64,000 nucleotides of DNA from Janthinobacterium sp. 17J80-10 (GCF_004114795.1 NZ_CP035311.1:1-64000), one strand, 5' to 3'; positions 45,256 through 55,087 are shown, numbered from the stretch's first letter. Translations and numbers: made by a program. The notes: generated by a model from the sequence alone, not told the origin.

Positions 45256-45984
45256 TTACGCCACTTTGGAGGACGTGGCCAGCGCTTGCCATAACGCGGC
45301 GAACTGCGCCGCGAAAGCCGCCACCAGCCCAGGCTCGTTGGTGACGACGAGGTTTTCTTCGTTGACTTCGCAGGCGCTGCGGGTCCAGTTGTAACTGCCG
45401 TTGAGCAGCCACTGGCCATCGAACAAGGCAAACTTGTGGTGCATGTGGGCAGCGGTGCGGTCGACAGCCACGGCGATGCCGGCCCGGCGCAGCGTATCGA
45501 TATCGCTGCCGGCATCGAATTCCTTGTCGTTGTCGGTGATCAATCGCACGGCAACGCCGCGCTGATGCGCCGCCAGCACTTCCGCGCTGATGCGGTCGTC
45601 CGACAGCGTGAACACGCAGATGTCGATGCTGCTCCTGGCGCTGCGCAGCTGCTGCTGGATGGCCCGCAGGCAAGCATGGCCCGGACTGAAATGCGATTCG
45701 CTGCGTACGGCGTCAGCCGGCGCGCGCACGGCGTCCAGGGCCCGCGCGACGCCATCGAGCCATTTGAGCAGGGACATGGCCTCGATGCCCTCCAGGCGTT
45801 CCCGCACCAGCTCAAAGGCGCGGTTGCGCACCCGGCGCAACCCCTCCTCGGGTGTGGCGCCCTCGCGCAGCAAGGCCATCAGCTCGCGCCGCTCGGCATC
45901 GCTCAGGTGCGCATCGGCAATGCTGGCCTCAAGGTGCGCCAGCACAGTTCCAACAGTTGGCGTGGCCTCATGCCTCGCCATCAT
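45256..45984 (-). CDS. Phospholipase D-like protein with one HKD motif
   Basis: 242 residues. The C-terminal part has SSIDICVFTLSDDRISAEVLAAH and the motif HMHHKFALFDGQWLLNGSYNWT (H-x-K-x4-D and GSYN), the Nuc/PLD signature. Only one HKD is present, so two molecules would be needed for an active site, as in Nuc. The N-terminal 90 residues are helical. Its ATG lies inside the end of the large ATPase gene (17-nt overlap), a sign of translational coupling. It may be a nuclease or a lipid-acting enzyme of the operon. Confidence 0.88.
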   Translation of the reverse strand: MMARHEATPTVGTVLAHLEASIADAHLSDAERRELMALLREGATPEEGLRRVRNRAFELVRERLEGIEAMSLLKWLDGVARALDAVRAPADAVRSESHFSPGHACLRAIQQQLRSARSSIDICVFTLSDDRISAEVLAAHQRGVAVRLITDNDKEFDAGSDIDTLRRAGIAVAVDRTAAHMHHKFALFDGQWLLNGSYNWTRSACEVNEENLVVTNEPGLVAAFAAQFAALWQALATSSKVA

Positions 45985-48900
45985 GCTTCCTGGCGGCTGG
46001 CTTGTGGGCGGCCGCTGCTGGCTTTTCCTTGACCGGTTGCAGGCGTCCCAGGCGTTTTTCCAGTTCCTTTACATTGGCGGACATTTCGCGCACGCCATCC
46101 CAGATGCTATGGTCCAGACGCATCTTGTGGTTCATTGCGCTCAACATCGGCATCAGCGATTTCTCGTAACTATCCGTCAGGCGGCCAATGGCAATCTGCA
46201 GTAATTCCTGCTCGGGCAGGTTGATCTGCACTTCGGGTTGCAGGCGCAGGCCGAGCGCGGCGATTTGCTGGCTGATATCGCCCAGCAAATTTGCCACCCT
46301 GGTGGCGCCATCGGCATCGGCGCCGCCCTGTTTGCGCAGGCGCACGAAATCCTCCAGCAAGGCCTTCCAGCGGGCCTGTTCATCGGCATTCGGCTGTCCC
46401 AGCAAATGGGCGAGCTTCAACAGGTTTTCCTCGGCGCCCGTAGTCAGCGTTTGCGCTTCGCCGCGGTAATGGTCGCGCAACAGGTTGTCGAGTTCCTGGT
46501 CGCTCATCAGCGCAGAGACGCGCGGCACCAGCTTGCTCATGTTGCGGTAACTGCCCTGCAGCTTGAACGGCGGCTCGGCGCGGTAGGCATCGTCCTGCGC
46601 CGCCGAGGCGATATAGGCCAGGTTCACGGCGAGCAGCGCGTCGCGTACCTTGAAGAGGCGCTGCAGCACGGCGCAGATCTCGCTGATTTCCTGTGCACTG
46701 TAGCCATGCTTCAGGTCGCTTGCCGGCACCGGTTCGCCCGTCGCCATGCGCATCAGGCGCTGGATATCCTGCGGCTCGCGCGCGGCCAGCGGCTGTAATA
46801 CCGGGTGGCCCGCCAGGGCATTTTCAATATACGACATGGCGAAGGCTTCTTCGCGCCCGGAGAGGACGTCACCGAGGTTGTAGATATCGGCCCGGTTGGC
46901 CAGCATGTCGGGGATCTTGAAGACGTCACCCGATTCGGTATAGGGGTTGCCGGCCATGACGATGGCAAAGCGCTTGCCGCGCAAGTCGTAACTGCGGCTC
47001 TCGCCGCGCCAGACGCCTTCGACGCGCCGGGTACCGTCGGCCAGCGAAATGAATTTCTGCAGGAACTCCGGGTGCGTATGCTGGATATCGTCCAGGTAGA
47101 GCATGACGTTGTTGCCCATCGCTAGTCCGAGGTTGAGCTTTTCCAGTTCCATGCGGGCGGCGCTGTTGGCGGCCTGGGCAGGGTCGAGCGAGGTCACGCC
47201 ATGGCCCAGCACCGGACAATTGATGCGCACGAAAATCATCCCCAACCGGTCGCACAGGTATTCCATCAGGGTGGTCTTGCCGTAGCCCGGCGGCGAAATC
47301 AGCAGCAGCATGCCCATCGAATCGGTGCGGCGCTGGTCCCCTGCCGCACCGATCTGCTTGGCCAGATTGTCGCCGACCAGTGGCAGGTAGACTTCATCGA
47401 TCAGGCGGTTGCGCACGAAAGACGATAGCGGCTTGGCCTGGAACTGTTCCAGGCGCAGGGCCGCCCTTTCGTCCTGCGCCAGGGTCTGGCGCAATTGCTG
47501 CAACTGGCGGAAGGCGGGCACGACCACTTGCGTATGGTGCTGCAGGCGCCGCATGAAATCATTCAACTGCAGGGTAAATCCTTGCCCGGCAATGCGTGGA
47601 TGCTCGCCCAGCAAGCCTTGCACCGGCGCCTGCAGGTCGGCGGCCTGGATGCGGCGCGACAGCGTGCACAACAGGGCGGCGGCAGCCTCGGGCAAGAGCG
47701 TCAGGTCAAGTTGCTGCTGGCTGATATAGCCATGCAGCCATTCGGTGGCCAGCTGCCAGCGCTGGCGCCAGGAATGGGCCGCATCCTGCCAGGGCGGCGC
47801 AATATTGTGGCGCGCCAGGTGCTGCTGCAACCCCTGCGCCAGGTCGGACGCTGCGCGGCTCAGTACCCACTCATGCGCCTGGGCGCGGCTTGCCAGCCCG
47901 GCTTGCGCGCCGAGTTCGGCCAGCAGATAGGCGGCTGCCTGTTCCAGCAGAATGGCCGGCGACTCGGTGGCGGGGTCAAGCCAGGCATCGAGCGCCAGCT
48001 GTTGCTGCGCGAGGAATTTTTGCAGGGCTTGCTGCAGCTGGGTGGAAATCTGTTGCCAGAGACGCTCGCTGCCGAACTGGCGGCGCATCAGCTCGGCTTG
48101 TTCGGCCTGATGCTGCAGGGTTTGCGCAGCCATCTGCAGGCTGGGCGTGGCGCTCATGTCCTGCCAGTACAAGAGGGCGACCGCGCGCGCCAGCGGACTG
48201 TAACGCAGCAGGCCGGCATTTTCGAATAGAGGCGCCAACTGGCGCAGAATCGCGGCGGCATCGTGGTCGTGGATGCCCTTTTGGTAGCCTTCGTGATAGC
48301 GCGGCGCGGCAAAGCGCCGCACGCTGTCATCGAATTGCTGGCCATCGCTGCCGGTCTGGCGTGCCGCTGCGAGCAATTCCGTCCAGCGCCAGCCCTCCTC
48401 TTCGGCCTGCGCTGCCAGGATGATCTGGTACGCGAGGTATTCGGCACGGTAGACATGCTGGGATTCTGCGAGGCTTTCCTGCGCCCAGTAAGCGTGCAGT
48501 GCCTGCAGGCGCTCATCGTTCAGTTCTGAAAAATAATCGGTGCCGGTCAGATGGAATGCCAGGCGCTCCTCGCGCGGCACGATCGTCAAGTCGAGCGCCT
48601 GCTGGTTGACCGTGAAGGCATGGCGGCCCAGACGAATGGTGTTCCCCGTGACGAGTTCATTGCGGTCGCGCAGCGCGCGCTGGCCCTGCTCGCGCAGGTT
48701 TTTCAATTGCCCGGCCAGGTCGTCCGCGCCCACATTGTTGCCCAGCTTGCGCATCTCCTCGATACTGCTTTTGAGCTTGCCCAGCAACGCGTCGGAAGCG
48801 AAATACGCTTCGAGCTGGGCGGCTTCGCGCAATTGCGCCAGGCGCTTGGGCACGCCGGCCAGGATGCGCCGCGCCGCATCCATGATGGCCTGCACGCGCC

Positions 48901-51277
48901 GCTGGCGCGCATCCAGCAACGTCTGCTTGCGCGTTTCCAGCGCTTCATACACGGCTTCGCGCTTGTGCGCAATTTCGGCAAGATACTCTTCCTGCTCGGC
49001 AAAGCGCCCTTCGAGGTCTTCCAGCTGCGCCAGCAGGCGCGTCAGCAAGTCATCGCAGCGCTCGGGCGTCTCAGCCTGTTCCAGCGCGCTTTCCACGGCC
49101 TGGCCGAATAGCTTGAACTGGGCAGCAAACTCGGCGGCCGATTCGCCCTGGGATAATTGCTTCTTGCGCTGGCGCGCTTCGGCCCGCAGCTTGTTGACGC
49201 TGGCATAAATGCCGGAAATCGCATCGAGGATGCGTGTGCGCAGGGTGGCGTCGCCCACCGCCAACGTACCCAGCAATTCGTTCAAGCCATTGAGGTTGTG
49301 CGCCGTTTTATCCAGCGCCTCATGCAATGGCGCCAGCTCGGCCGTGGTGTGCAGGTTTGGCAACTGGCTGCGATGCCTGTCCAGCTCCGCATTGATTCTC
49401 GCAAAGGCGTCGTCCTGCGCCAGGAATTGCACGGTGCGCTCCGATACCCGACCTTCCTCCACGCCAAGTTCGCCATCCAGCTGCGTCAGGCGCGCCACAT
49501 CCATGTAGCGCTGCTCGCGCAGGCTGGCCAAGCGGCCGCGCGCCAGGCGGATTTGCTCCAGCGCCTCGATAAAGTCGGTTGGCGACTGCCACAGGCGGCT
49601 GGCAGTTTCCGTCAGCAACTGGCGCTGCGCCTGCTCGGTCTGCTGCAGCGTGCGTTGCGCTTCCTGGCGGATCGCTGCGACCTTGTCGAATTCATCCAGC
49701 GTGGCGCTGGCCACCTCGATCATGCCGCGCACGACGCCTGCGGCTTGCCGCGATTCGGCTTCGGCCAGCCACGGATAGGCATCTGTTACGCGCCGGCTTT
49801 GCCTGATCAGCGTTTCATAGACAAAGCGTGTCGGCAGCTGGTCCTGGCCGGCCGCATCCTGTTCTTGCACGAGCCGCGCGATCGAATACAGTTCGGACAG
49901 GCCGCGCACCAGTTCACGGTTGCCGATCTTGCCAAAGAAGGTCTGGCGCGGCGCCTGGCGGGCGGCATGCTCATCGCTATGGAAGGGCGTTTGCCAAAGC
50001 TGCATCGGGTGATTGCGCGTGGGCTCCTCGCTCTCGGCGGTAAACAAGAGCATGCGGCCGTCGTCGAAGCGCGCATAGCCATGCGCCATCAGCGGCTTGT
50101 CCAGCGTCTTGTTGATGAGGTTGTAGGTCAGAATGACATACATGCCCTTTTCGATACTGTAGAACACGTACAGCACATCCTCGCCGTTCGGCGCCAGCAG
50201 GCGGCGCTTGAACTGCAGCCCTTCCGGCAAGTCGCCGAACAGCTTGCATTCGCCGCTTTGCAGCATGTAGCCGCCAGGGAAAACGATGCCATGGTCTTCC
50301 GGCAGCTGGACGCAGGAAGCGCCAATGGCGTCGACGCGCGTCACCTGGCGCGTGCGGCGATTGAATACCAGGTGGCGGCTTGTCGTTTCCCGGTACGGCT
50401 TGATGCGCAACAGCACCAGTTCGCCCACTGCGGCATAGGCGATGTCGGCATCGTTCAACGACTGGTTGCGATCCTCTACCGGCTCGGTATAGATGCCCAG
50501 CCCGGTTTCGGTATTGTTCTCGACCTTGATGGTCAGGTCGCCACCGATGGTCTCGACGAACAAAGTATCGAGCACGTTGACATGCGGGTGCTTGCCCAGC
50601 ACGTGCTGCTCGCGAGTGGTTGCAGTCCATTCGAAATCGTAGGCCGGGGGAAGCGCGATGTCGCGTTCGCCGCGATTGTCGATATACGTGACTTCGCCGG
50701 AATCCTTGATTTGCCACCGGAATACCCGCACATCGGTGATGCGCTCGCCGATCTTGAAGGCAGCGAGAAACTTACCTTGCGTTACGCGCAGCTGCACCAG
50801 CTGGGCGTTGCGGTAATAGTTGTACAGCTCGCGGAATTCGGCAACGAAGCGCGGATCATTGAGGAAAGTCTGTTCCAGTGCGACCGCATCAAGCTCGTAT
50901 TGGTCGCCGTCGGCGCGCAACCGATATAGCGCGAAAACATCGGCCACGCGCGTTTCCTGGCGCAAGCCGATGAAGACGTTGTAGCCGAACACCAGCACGT
51001 CGCCAACCGGCACCAGGTCGCGCGCGACACAATTGTTTTCGGTGCGGGCACGGGTGCGCGCCAGCAGGGTCATATCCTCGCGACCGAATTCGTTCAGCCG
51101 GGCGTGGTTGACCGCACCAGCCTTGTCCAGCAAATCCTTGCCCAGCGCTCCCAGCCGCTTGCGCAACAGGTCAAAGCTGCTGGAACCGGCGACGGCCTGG
51201 GCAATGCTCTGCTCGGCGCTCCCGGCATCCGGCGCAGCCGGCCGGGTGGATGCGGCTTCGGTAGTAACTTCGCTCAT
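45968..51277 (-). CDS. Giant AAA+ coiled-coil ATPase (DUF3686, 'DNA repair ATPase' family)
   Basis: 1769 residues. The first ~540 form a beta-rich DUF3686-like domain (ARTRARTENNCVARDLVPVGDVLVFGYNVFIG; RETTSRHLVFNRRTRQV). Long coiled coils follow (about 540-860) with a middle region to about 1280. The AAA+ part is at about 1300-1600: Walker A LLISPPGYGKTTLM (near 1329), Walker B NVMLYLDDIQHTHPEF (near 1393), sensor-1-like FAIVMAGNPYTESGDVF and an arginine region MLANRADIYN. Databases usually label this family DNA repair ATPase without proof. It is cotranscribed with PspA-, flotillin- and YqiJ-like genes, so a membrane role is at least as likely. Confidence 0.85.
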   Translation of the reverse strand: MSEVTTEAASTRPAAPDAGSAEQSIAQAVAGSSSFDLLRKRLGALGKDLLDKAGAVNHARLNEFGREDMTLLARTRARTENNCVARDLVPVGDVLVFGYNVFIGLRQETRVADVFALYRLRADGDQYELDAVALEQTFLNDPRFVAEFRELYNYYRNAQLVQLRVTQGKFLAAFKIGERITDVRVFRWQIKDSGEVTYIDNRGERDIALPPAYDFEWTATTREQHVLGKHPHVNVLDTLFVETIGGDLTIKVENNTETGLGIYTEPVEDRNQSLNDADIAYAAVGELVLLRIKPYRETTSRHLVFNRRTRQVTRVDAIGASCVQLPEDHGIVFPGGYMLQSGECKLFGDLPEGLQFKRRLLAPNGEDVLYVFYSIEKGMYVILTYNLINKTLDKPLMAHGYARFDDGRMLLFTAESEEPTRNHPMQLWQTPFHSDEHAARQAPRQTFFGKIGNRELVRGLSELYSIARLVQEQDAAGQDQLPTRFVYETLIRQSRRVTDAYPWLAEAESRQAAGVVRGMIEVASATLDEFDKVAAIRQEAQRTLQQTEQAQRQLLTETASRLWQSPTDFIEALEQIRLARGRLASLREQRYMDVARLTQLDGELGVEEGRVSERTVQFLAQDDAFARINAELDRHRSQLPNLHTTAELAPLHEALDKTAHNLNGLNELLGTLAVGDATLRTRILDAISGIYASVNKLRAEARQRKKQLSQGESAAEFAAQFKLFGQAVESALEQAETPERCDDLLTRLLAQLEDLEGRFAEQEEYLAEIAHKREAVYEALETRKQTLLDARQRRVQAIMDAARRILAGVPKRLAQLREAAQLEAYFASDALLGKLKSSIEEMRKLGNNVGADDLAGQLKNLREQGQRALRDRNELVTGNTIRLGRHAFTVNQQALDLTIVPREERLAFHLTGTDYFSELNDERLQALHAYWAQESLAESQHVYRAEYLAYQIILAAQAEEEGWRWTELLAAARQTGSDGQQFDDSVRRFAAPRYHEGYQKGIHDHDAAAILRQLAPLFENAGLLRYSPLARAVALLYWQDMSATPSLQMAAQTLQHQAEQAELMRRQFGSERLWQQISTQLQQALQKFLAQQQLALDAWLDPATESPAILLEQAAAYLLAELGAQAGLASRAQAHEWVLSRAASDLAQGLQQHLARHNIAPPWQDAAHSWRQRWQLATEWLHGYISQQQLDLTLLPEAAAALLCTLSRRIQAADLQAPVQGLLGEHPRIAGQGFTLQLNDFMRRLQHHTQVVVPAFRQLQQLRQTLAQDERAALRLEQFQAKPLSSFVRNRLIDEVYLPLVGDNLAKQIGAAGDQRRTDSMGMLLLISPPGYGKTTLMEYLCDRLGMIFVRINCPVLGHGVTSLDPAQAANSAARMELEKLNLGLAMGNNVMLYLDDIQHTHPEFLQKFISLADGTRRVEGVWRGESRSYDLRGKRFAIVMAGNPYTESGDVFKIPDMLANRADIYNLGDVLSGREEAFAMSYIENALAGHPVLQPLAAREPQDIQRLMRMATGEPVPASDLKHGYSAQEISEICAVLQRLFKVRDALLAVNLAYIASAAQDDAYRAEPPFKLQGSYRNMSKLVPRVSALMSDQELDNLLRDHYRGEAQTLTTGAEENLLKLAHLLGQPNADEQARWKALLEDFVRLRKQGGADADGATRVANLLGDISQQIAALGLRLQPEVQINLPEQELLQIAIGRLTDSYEKSLMPMLSAMNHKMRLDHSIWDGVREMSANVKELEKRLGRLQPVKEKPAAAAHKPAARKHDGEA

Positions 51278-51320
51278 TTACGAATTTTCCGCTCGATGGA
51301 TGGGGCAGCGCTGCGACGGA

Positions 51321-51854
51321 TCAATCCACCCTGGCGCTCAGGAAGGCGATCATTTCAGCACTGTTTGGCTGCGTCTGCAGCCACTCACGCATGCGCACCA
51401 GCTCGTCATAGGCGGCGTCACCAAAGCGGGCGCGCTGGGCGCGGTCCAGGCGTTCACGCGAGGCCGCCGTCTGCAATTGCCGCTGCCAGCGCTCCGAGAC
51501 CACCATGTCCAGCTGGCGTTCGAGCCCGAGCGCCATCAAGACGTCCCATTCGCCGCGATCGAGCCAGATGCCCTGGCCTGCCGCGCTGTAATCGAGCCGG
51601 AACGGCGCTTCATTGCTGACTTTGACGCGCGCCATCAGGCGGCGGGTCTTCGGACAAAACCTGGCGGCATCGTCTTCCGTTTCAATTTCCGCGGCGAACA
51701 CCGCTTCGGGCGACTCGGCCACCAGGTGGCGCCAGGCGCGATAGGTATCGAGGTCTACCCAGACGCCGCTGCAGGCCTTGCAGCTCAGCACCGGCAGATC
51801 ACCACTCAGGAGCACCTGGGAAAATTCCTTGGCATTACAGGCAGGACATAACAT
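51321..51854 (-). CDS. Zinc-ribbon protein (TFIIB-like N-terminal finger)
   Basis: 177 residues. MLCPACNAKEFSQVLLSGDLPVLSCKACSGVWVDLD gives C-x2-C...C-x2-C with the GVWVD form of zf-TFIIB-type fingers. The rest has no clear domain; another Cys occurs in FCPKTRRLMARVKVSN, again like the repeated CPxC unit of this family but with one Cys lost. It lies between flotillin and the ATPase genes, 18 and 43 nt away. Probably an adaptor. Confidence 0.75.
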   Translation of the reverse strand: MLCPACNAKEFSQVLLSGDLPVLSCKACSGVWVDLDTYRAWRHLVAESPEAVFAAEIETEDDAARFCPKTRRLMARVKVSNEAPFRLDYSAAGQGIWLDRGEWDVLMALGLERQLDMVVSERWQRQLQTAASRERLDRAQRARFGDAAYDELVRMREWLQTQPNSAEMIAFLSARVD

Positions 51855-51872
51855 GATGGTCTTCTTCCTGGT

Positions 51873-54035
51873 TTATTTCGGGGCTTGCAGGGATTCAGGG
51901 CCGGGCTTGAAGCTGGCCAGCAGGCTGTTGAGCGCGGATTGCTGCTGCGGCGTGCCATCTTTGCTGACCCTGGCCAGCAAGGAGGCCACCGTCAGCTGCT
52001 GCAGTTCGCCGGCGCTGCCGCCGAGCGCACCGAGCAAGCCGCGGATGTCGCCGACCATGTCGCGCTCGCCGCGCAGATGATCCTTCAGGCCAACCTGCAG
52101 CGTCTTGCTCTTGTCGATCGTGGCATCGATTCCCTTTCCGATCGCCAGCGCGTTGACGAAGCGGTCGAAGTAATCTCCTTCGCCGCCGACGATATCGATC
52201 TTGGCATTCTGCAGCGCCTTGCCCAGCACTTCGGCCTGGTCCTTGGCGATGTGAGTCTGCGCATCGATGCCCTTGTTGATCTGCTGGTTGGAGATTTCCA
52301 GCTGCATGCGGAATTCCTCGTGGGCGCGGGTGTCGTCGCTCATGGCTGCCATCGCCTCGAACTTCTGGCGCAGGCCGGCCGACTCTGCCTCGAAGCGCGC
52401 CTGGATCACGTGGGCCTCGGCTTCGCCATGCTTGATGACGGCATCGGCATCGGCAGTCTTCACGGCCGCTTCCGCCAGACCGAGCTGTTCGTTACCTTTG
52501 GCTTGCGCTTCCAGTTGCAGGCGCGTGGTCTCTGCATGCGCCACGCCCTGCTTCAGGACCGCTTCCGAATCGGCGATCTTGCCCTTGGCTTCTGCTTCCA
52601 TGCGCAGGCGAATCGCTTCGGCTTCGGCCGAGCCCTGCTTCAGGATCGCTTCGGCCGCGGCTACCCTGATGCGGGCGTCGGCAAGGCCCGGCGCGGCAAT
52701 TTCAGCCTCGATGCCTTCGGCTTCGCGCTTCTTGGCTTCGGCGGCTTTTTCCGCCACTTTCAGGCGCGCGTCGGCCAACGTCAATTCCTGCCCTGCCTTG
52801 TGCTTGGCCGAGCGCTCCTCGGCTTCGGCCGCCTTGACGGTCAACACCATTTTTTCTTCGGCGCTTGCTTCCGCGGTAATTACCACCGACTTCCTCTGGC
52901 GATCCGCTTCGGACACCACGCGCACTTCCTTGATTGCTTCTTCCTGCTCGGCCACGGTGCGTTCCACCACGATGCGCTCGCGGATCACGTCGGCGATGGC
53001 CTTCTTCTGCACTTCGATGGCCTTTTCCTTCTCGATCGTCTGCAATTCGACTTCGCGTTCGCGCTCGACGATCTCGAGCATGCGCGCGCGGGTGACGCGC
53101 TCTTCCTCGATGGCGACGGCGCGCTTGCGGTTGTTTTCCGCAACTTCCTTTTCGCGGGTGGTGTTTTCCTGCTGCACCATGATCAGCTGCTCGGCCTGCA
53201 GGCGGGCCAGTTCGGACTTGGCGCGTTCCTCTGACTGCACCTTTTCGGTCTCGGCCTGTTCGCGCGCACGCACGGAGCCCACTTCGCGGCTCTGGCGCGA
53301 TTCGGCATCGGCTTGCTGGCGTTCGAGCTCGAGAATGGCTTCGCGGGTTTCAACGTTTTTCTTCTTGATGCGCATTTCTTCATCGCGCTTCAGCTCGTTG
53401 GTGCGGATGTTTTCGATCGCCGTCAGCTCGGTGATTTTCTTGATGCCCTGGGCATCCAGGATGTTGTGGCCATCCAGCTTGTCCAGCGGTGTTTGCTCGA
53501 TATAGTCGATGGCGGCATCTTCCAGAACATAGCCGGACAGGTCGTCGCCGATCTGGCGGATGATTTCATCGCGGAAGCGGTCGCGCGCCTGGTAGAGCTC
53601 GACGAAATCCATAGCCTTGCCGACGGTTTTCAGGGCTTCAGCGAACTTGGCCGAGAACAGGTTTTCCAGCGTATCCTGGCTGGAAGCGCGGGCGCAGCCT
53701 ACCGCCTGCGCGACTTTCAGCACGTCTTCGGCGGTCTTGTTGACGCGAATGAAAAAAGTCACCTTGATATCGGCGCGGATATTGTCCTGGCAAATCAGGC
53801 CTTCCTTGCCGAGGCGCTCGATTTCGATCGTCTTCAGGGAAATTTCCATCAATTCGGCTTTATGGATGATCGGATAGACCATCCCGCCGGTGAAGGTCAC
53901 TTCGGGTTCGGCGCGCAGCGTATTGATGATCATGGCATGGCCCTGTTCCACCTTGTGGTAGAACTTGGCGAACATTGCCAGCAGGCCCAGCAGCACGAGC
54001 GTGCCGATGCCGATCGAGAGCAGCATGATATCCAT
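51873..54035 (-). CDS. Flotillin/SPFH band-7 protein (YqiK-like)
   Basis: 720 residues. An N-terminal membrane segment (about 5-25) and an SPFH domain (about 30-200: VEQGHAMIINTLRAEPEVTFTGGMVYPIIHKAELMEI) are followed by about 400 residues of coiled coil rich in Glu/Ala (repeats such as AEAEAIRLRMEAEAKG), typical of flotillins, and a C-terminal part. In E. coli yqiK lies next to yqiJ, as here. Flotillins organise membrane microdomains; this one probably gives the membrane scaffold of the operon. Confidence 0.92.
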   Translation of the reverse strand: MDIMLLSIGIGTLVLLGLLAMFAKFYHKVEQGHAMIINTLRAEPEVTFTGGMVYPIIHKAELMEISLKTIEIERLGKEGLICQDNIRADIKVTFFIRVNKTAEDVLKVAQAVGCARASSQDTLENLFSAKFAEALKTVGKAMDFVELYQARDRFRDEIIRQIGDDLSGYVLEDAAIDYIEQTPLDKLDGHNILDAQGIKKITELTAIENIRTNELKRDEEMRIKKKNVETREAILELERQQADAESRQSREVGSVRAREQAETEKVQSEERAKSELARLQAEQLIMVQQENTTREKEVAENNRKRAVAIEEERVTRARMLEIVEREREVELQTIEKEKAIEVQKKAIADVIRERIVVERTVAEQEEAIKEVRVVSEADRQRKSVVITAEASAEEKMVLTVKAAEAEERSAKHKAGQELTLADARLKVAEKAAEAKKREAEGIEAEIAAPGLADARIRVAAAEAILKQGSAEAEAIRLRMEAEAKGKIADSEAVLKQGVAHAETTRLQLEAQAKGNEQLGLAEAAVKTADADAVIKHGEAEAHVIQARFEAESAGLRQKFEAMAAMSDDTRAHEEFRMQLEISNQQINKGIDAQTHIAKDQAEVLGKALQNAKIDIVGGEGDYFDRFVNALAIGKGIDATIDKSKTLQVGLKDHLRGERDMVGDIRGLLGALGGSAGELQQLTVASLLARVSKDGTPQQQSALNSLLASFKPGPESLQAPK

Positions 54036-54077
54036 GGATTTCCTTGTCGTTATAGTCGGATGGGTTGGCGTTAAGGT

Positions 54078-54725
54078 TTAAAACTTTTCGGCGACGGCCT
54101 GCACTTCGTACTGCTGGCGGGCCTCGTCGTAGGCGAGAATGACTGCGTCGGAATTTTTGGTGAGCGCATTGGGCGTTTGCGCCCACACGCGGATATTCAG
54201 GCTGGCGCCGCTGTCGCGCACTTCGGCGCGGCCGAACTTTTCATCGACGCTTTGCGTGACGATGCGGCAACTGAGACCAACCAGGCTGCTGTTGCTGCGG
54301 GCATGGTGCTTGACGAACAGGCCGCGCAAGGGCTTGATCAATTGCGCGGACACGGGAATGGATAGTGCCGCAGCGACCAGCAGGACGCCCGCGCCCAGCA
54401 ACATCTGCAGCAGCATGGTCGGCACCCAGACCAGCAGGTATTCGTGCAGCAATGCGGTAAACATCCAGGTAAAAAAGGTGAGCGCAGTAACGGCAATCGA
54501 CAGCGGCACGCCGCCCAGGCCCATGGCAACGAGGTAGCCAGCCAGGGCGTGCACATCGGTATCGTGATGCCCGGCGTGCAAGTCATGGTGGCCGAGTTCA
54601 AGTTCGAGGTTGTCGCCAAGGTCGACCAGCCCGATGATGGACAGCAGCCAATAGATCAGCAAAATGGCGAGCACCACCGTCGGTACAGCCGTGGGAAAAC
54701 TGCTGAGCAATTGCCAGGTCGACAT
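54078..54725 (-). CDS. YqiJ-like (NfeD/OB-fold related) membrane protein
   Basis: 215 residues. Membrane segments at about 15-36, 68-92 and 100-122, with a His-rich loop GHHDLHAGHHDTDVH between the first two. The soluble C-terminus (about 145-215, SLVGLSCRIVTQSVDEKFGRAEVRDSGASLNIRVWAQ) is an NfeD-type OB fold. YqiJ-like proteins act with flotillins of the YqiK type, and the gene is next to it, 42 nt upstream. Confidence 0.9.
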   Translation of the reverse strand: MSTWQLLSSFPTAVPTVVLAILLIYWLLSIIGLVDLGDNLELELGHHDLHAGHHDTDVHALAGYLVAMGLGGVPLSIAVTALTFFTWMFTALLHEYLLVWVPTMLLQMLLGAGVLLVAAALSIPVSAQLIKPLRGLFVKHHARSNSSLVGLSCRIVTQSVDEKFGRAEVRDSGASLNIRVWAQTPNALTKNSDAVILAYDEARQQYEVQAVAEKF

Positions 54726-54743
54726 CGATCCTCCCCCTGAATA

Positions 54744-55073
54744 TTATTTTTTAGGCGTTACTTGTTTTTTAGAAAAGTTTATCAGTTCCTGATGCAAAAC
54801 TTCCTTGATGCGTCGTTTATCTTCCACATCGATGGCAAAACGTTCGGCCAGCACCGCGTAATCGGCATCGCTCAAGGTCACGGTCAGGCGCGGGCGCACC
54901 GGCTTACTGGTGCACGGCAAGCCGAGAATCTTGCGGATCTGGTCAGATGGCGAAAGCTGGTTTTCGAAGGCGGCAAAACGCACCGCCTCGATCACCTGCT
55001 GCTCGACATCGAACGCCACCTGCACGGCGCGCAGGGCGGCGTCCGAACTGGACCAGCGTGAACTGCGCACCAT
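54744..55073 (-). CDS. Small ribbon-helix-helix-like protein of unknown function
   Basis: 109 residues. Two segments look like half RHH units: AFENQLSPSDQIRKILGLP and RLTVTLSDADYAVLAERFAID followed by EDKRRIKEVLHQEL. The second has the polar beta strand then two helices usual in Arc/MetJ-type DNA-binding proteins. It sits between the PspA and YqiJ genes in the operon. The operon promoter carries two identical palindromes, so an autoregulatory repressor role is attractive but untested. Confidence 0.55.
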   Translation of the reverse strand: MVRSSRWSSSDAALRAVQVAFDVEQQVIEAVRFAAFENQLSPSDQIRKILGLPCTSKPVRPRLTVTLSDADYAVLAERFAIDVEDKRRIKEVLHQELINFSKKQVTPKK

Positions 55074-55087
55074 GGTCTCGGCTCCCG

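Noticed and set aside
50864-50878. A further AAAGTCTGT copy
   Set aside because: It is a single copy inside the large ATPase gene, with no partner or terminus nearby; chance match.
49157-50929. 590-residue plus-strand ORF opposite the giant ATPase gene
   Set aside because: Antisense shadow of a clear AAA+ gene; composition and lack of motifs argue against coding.
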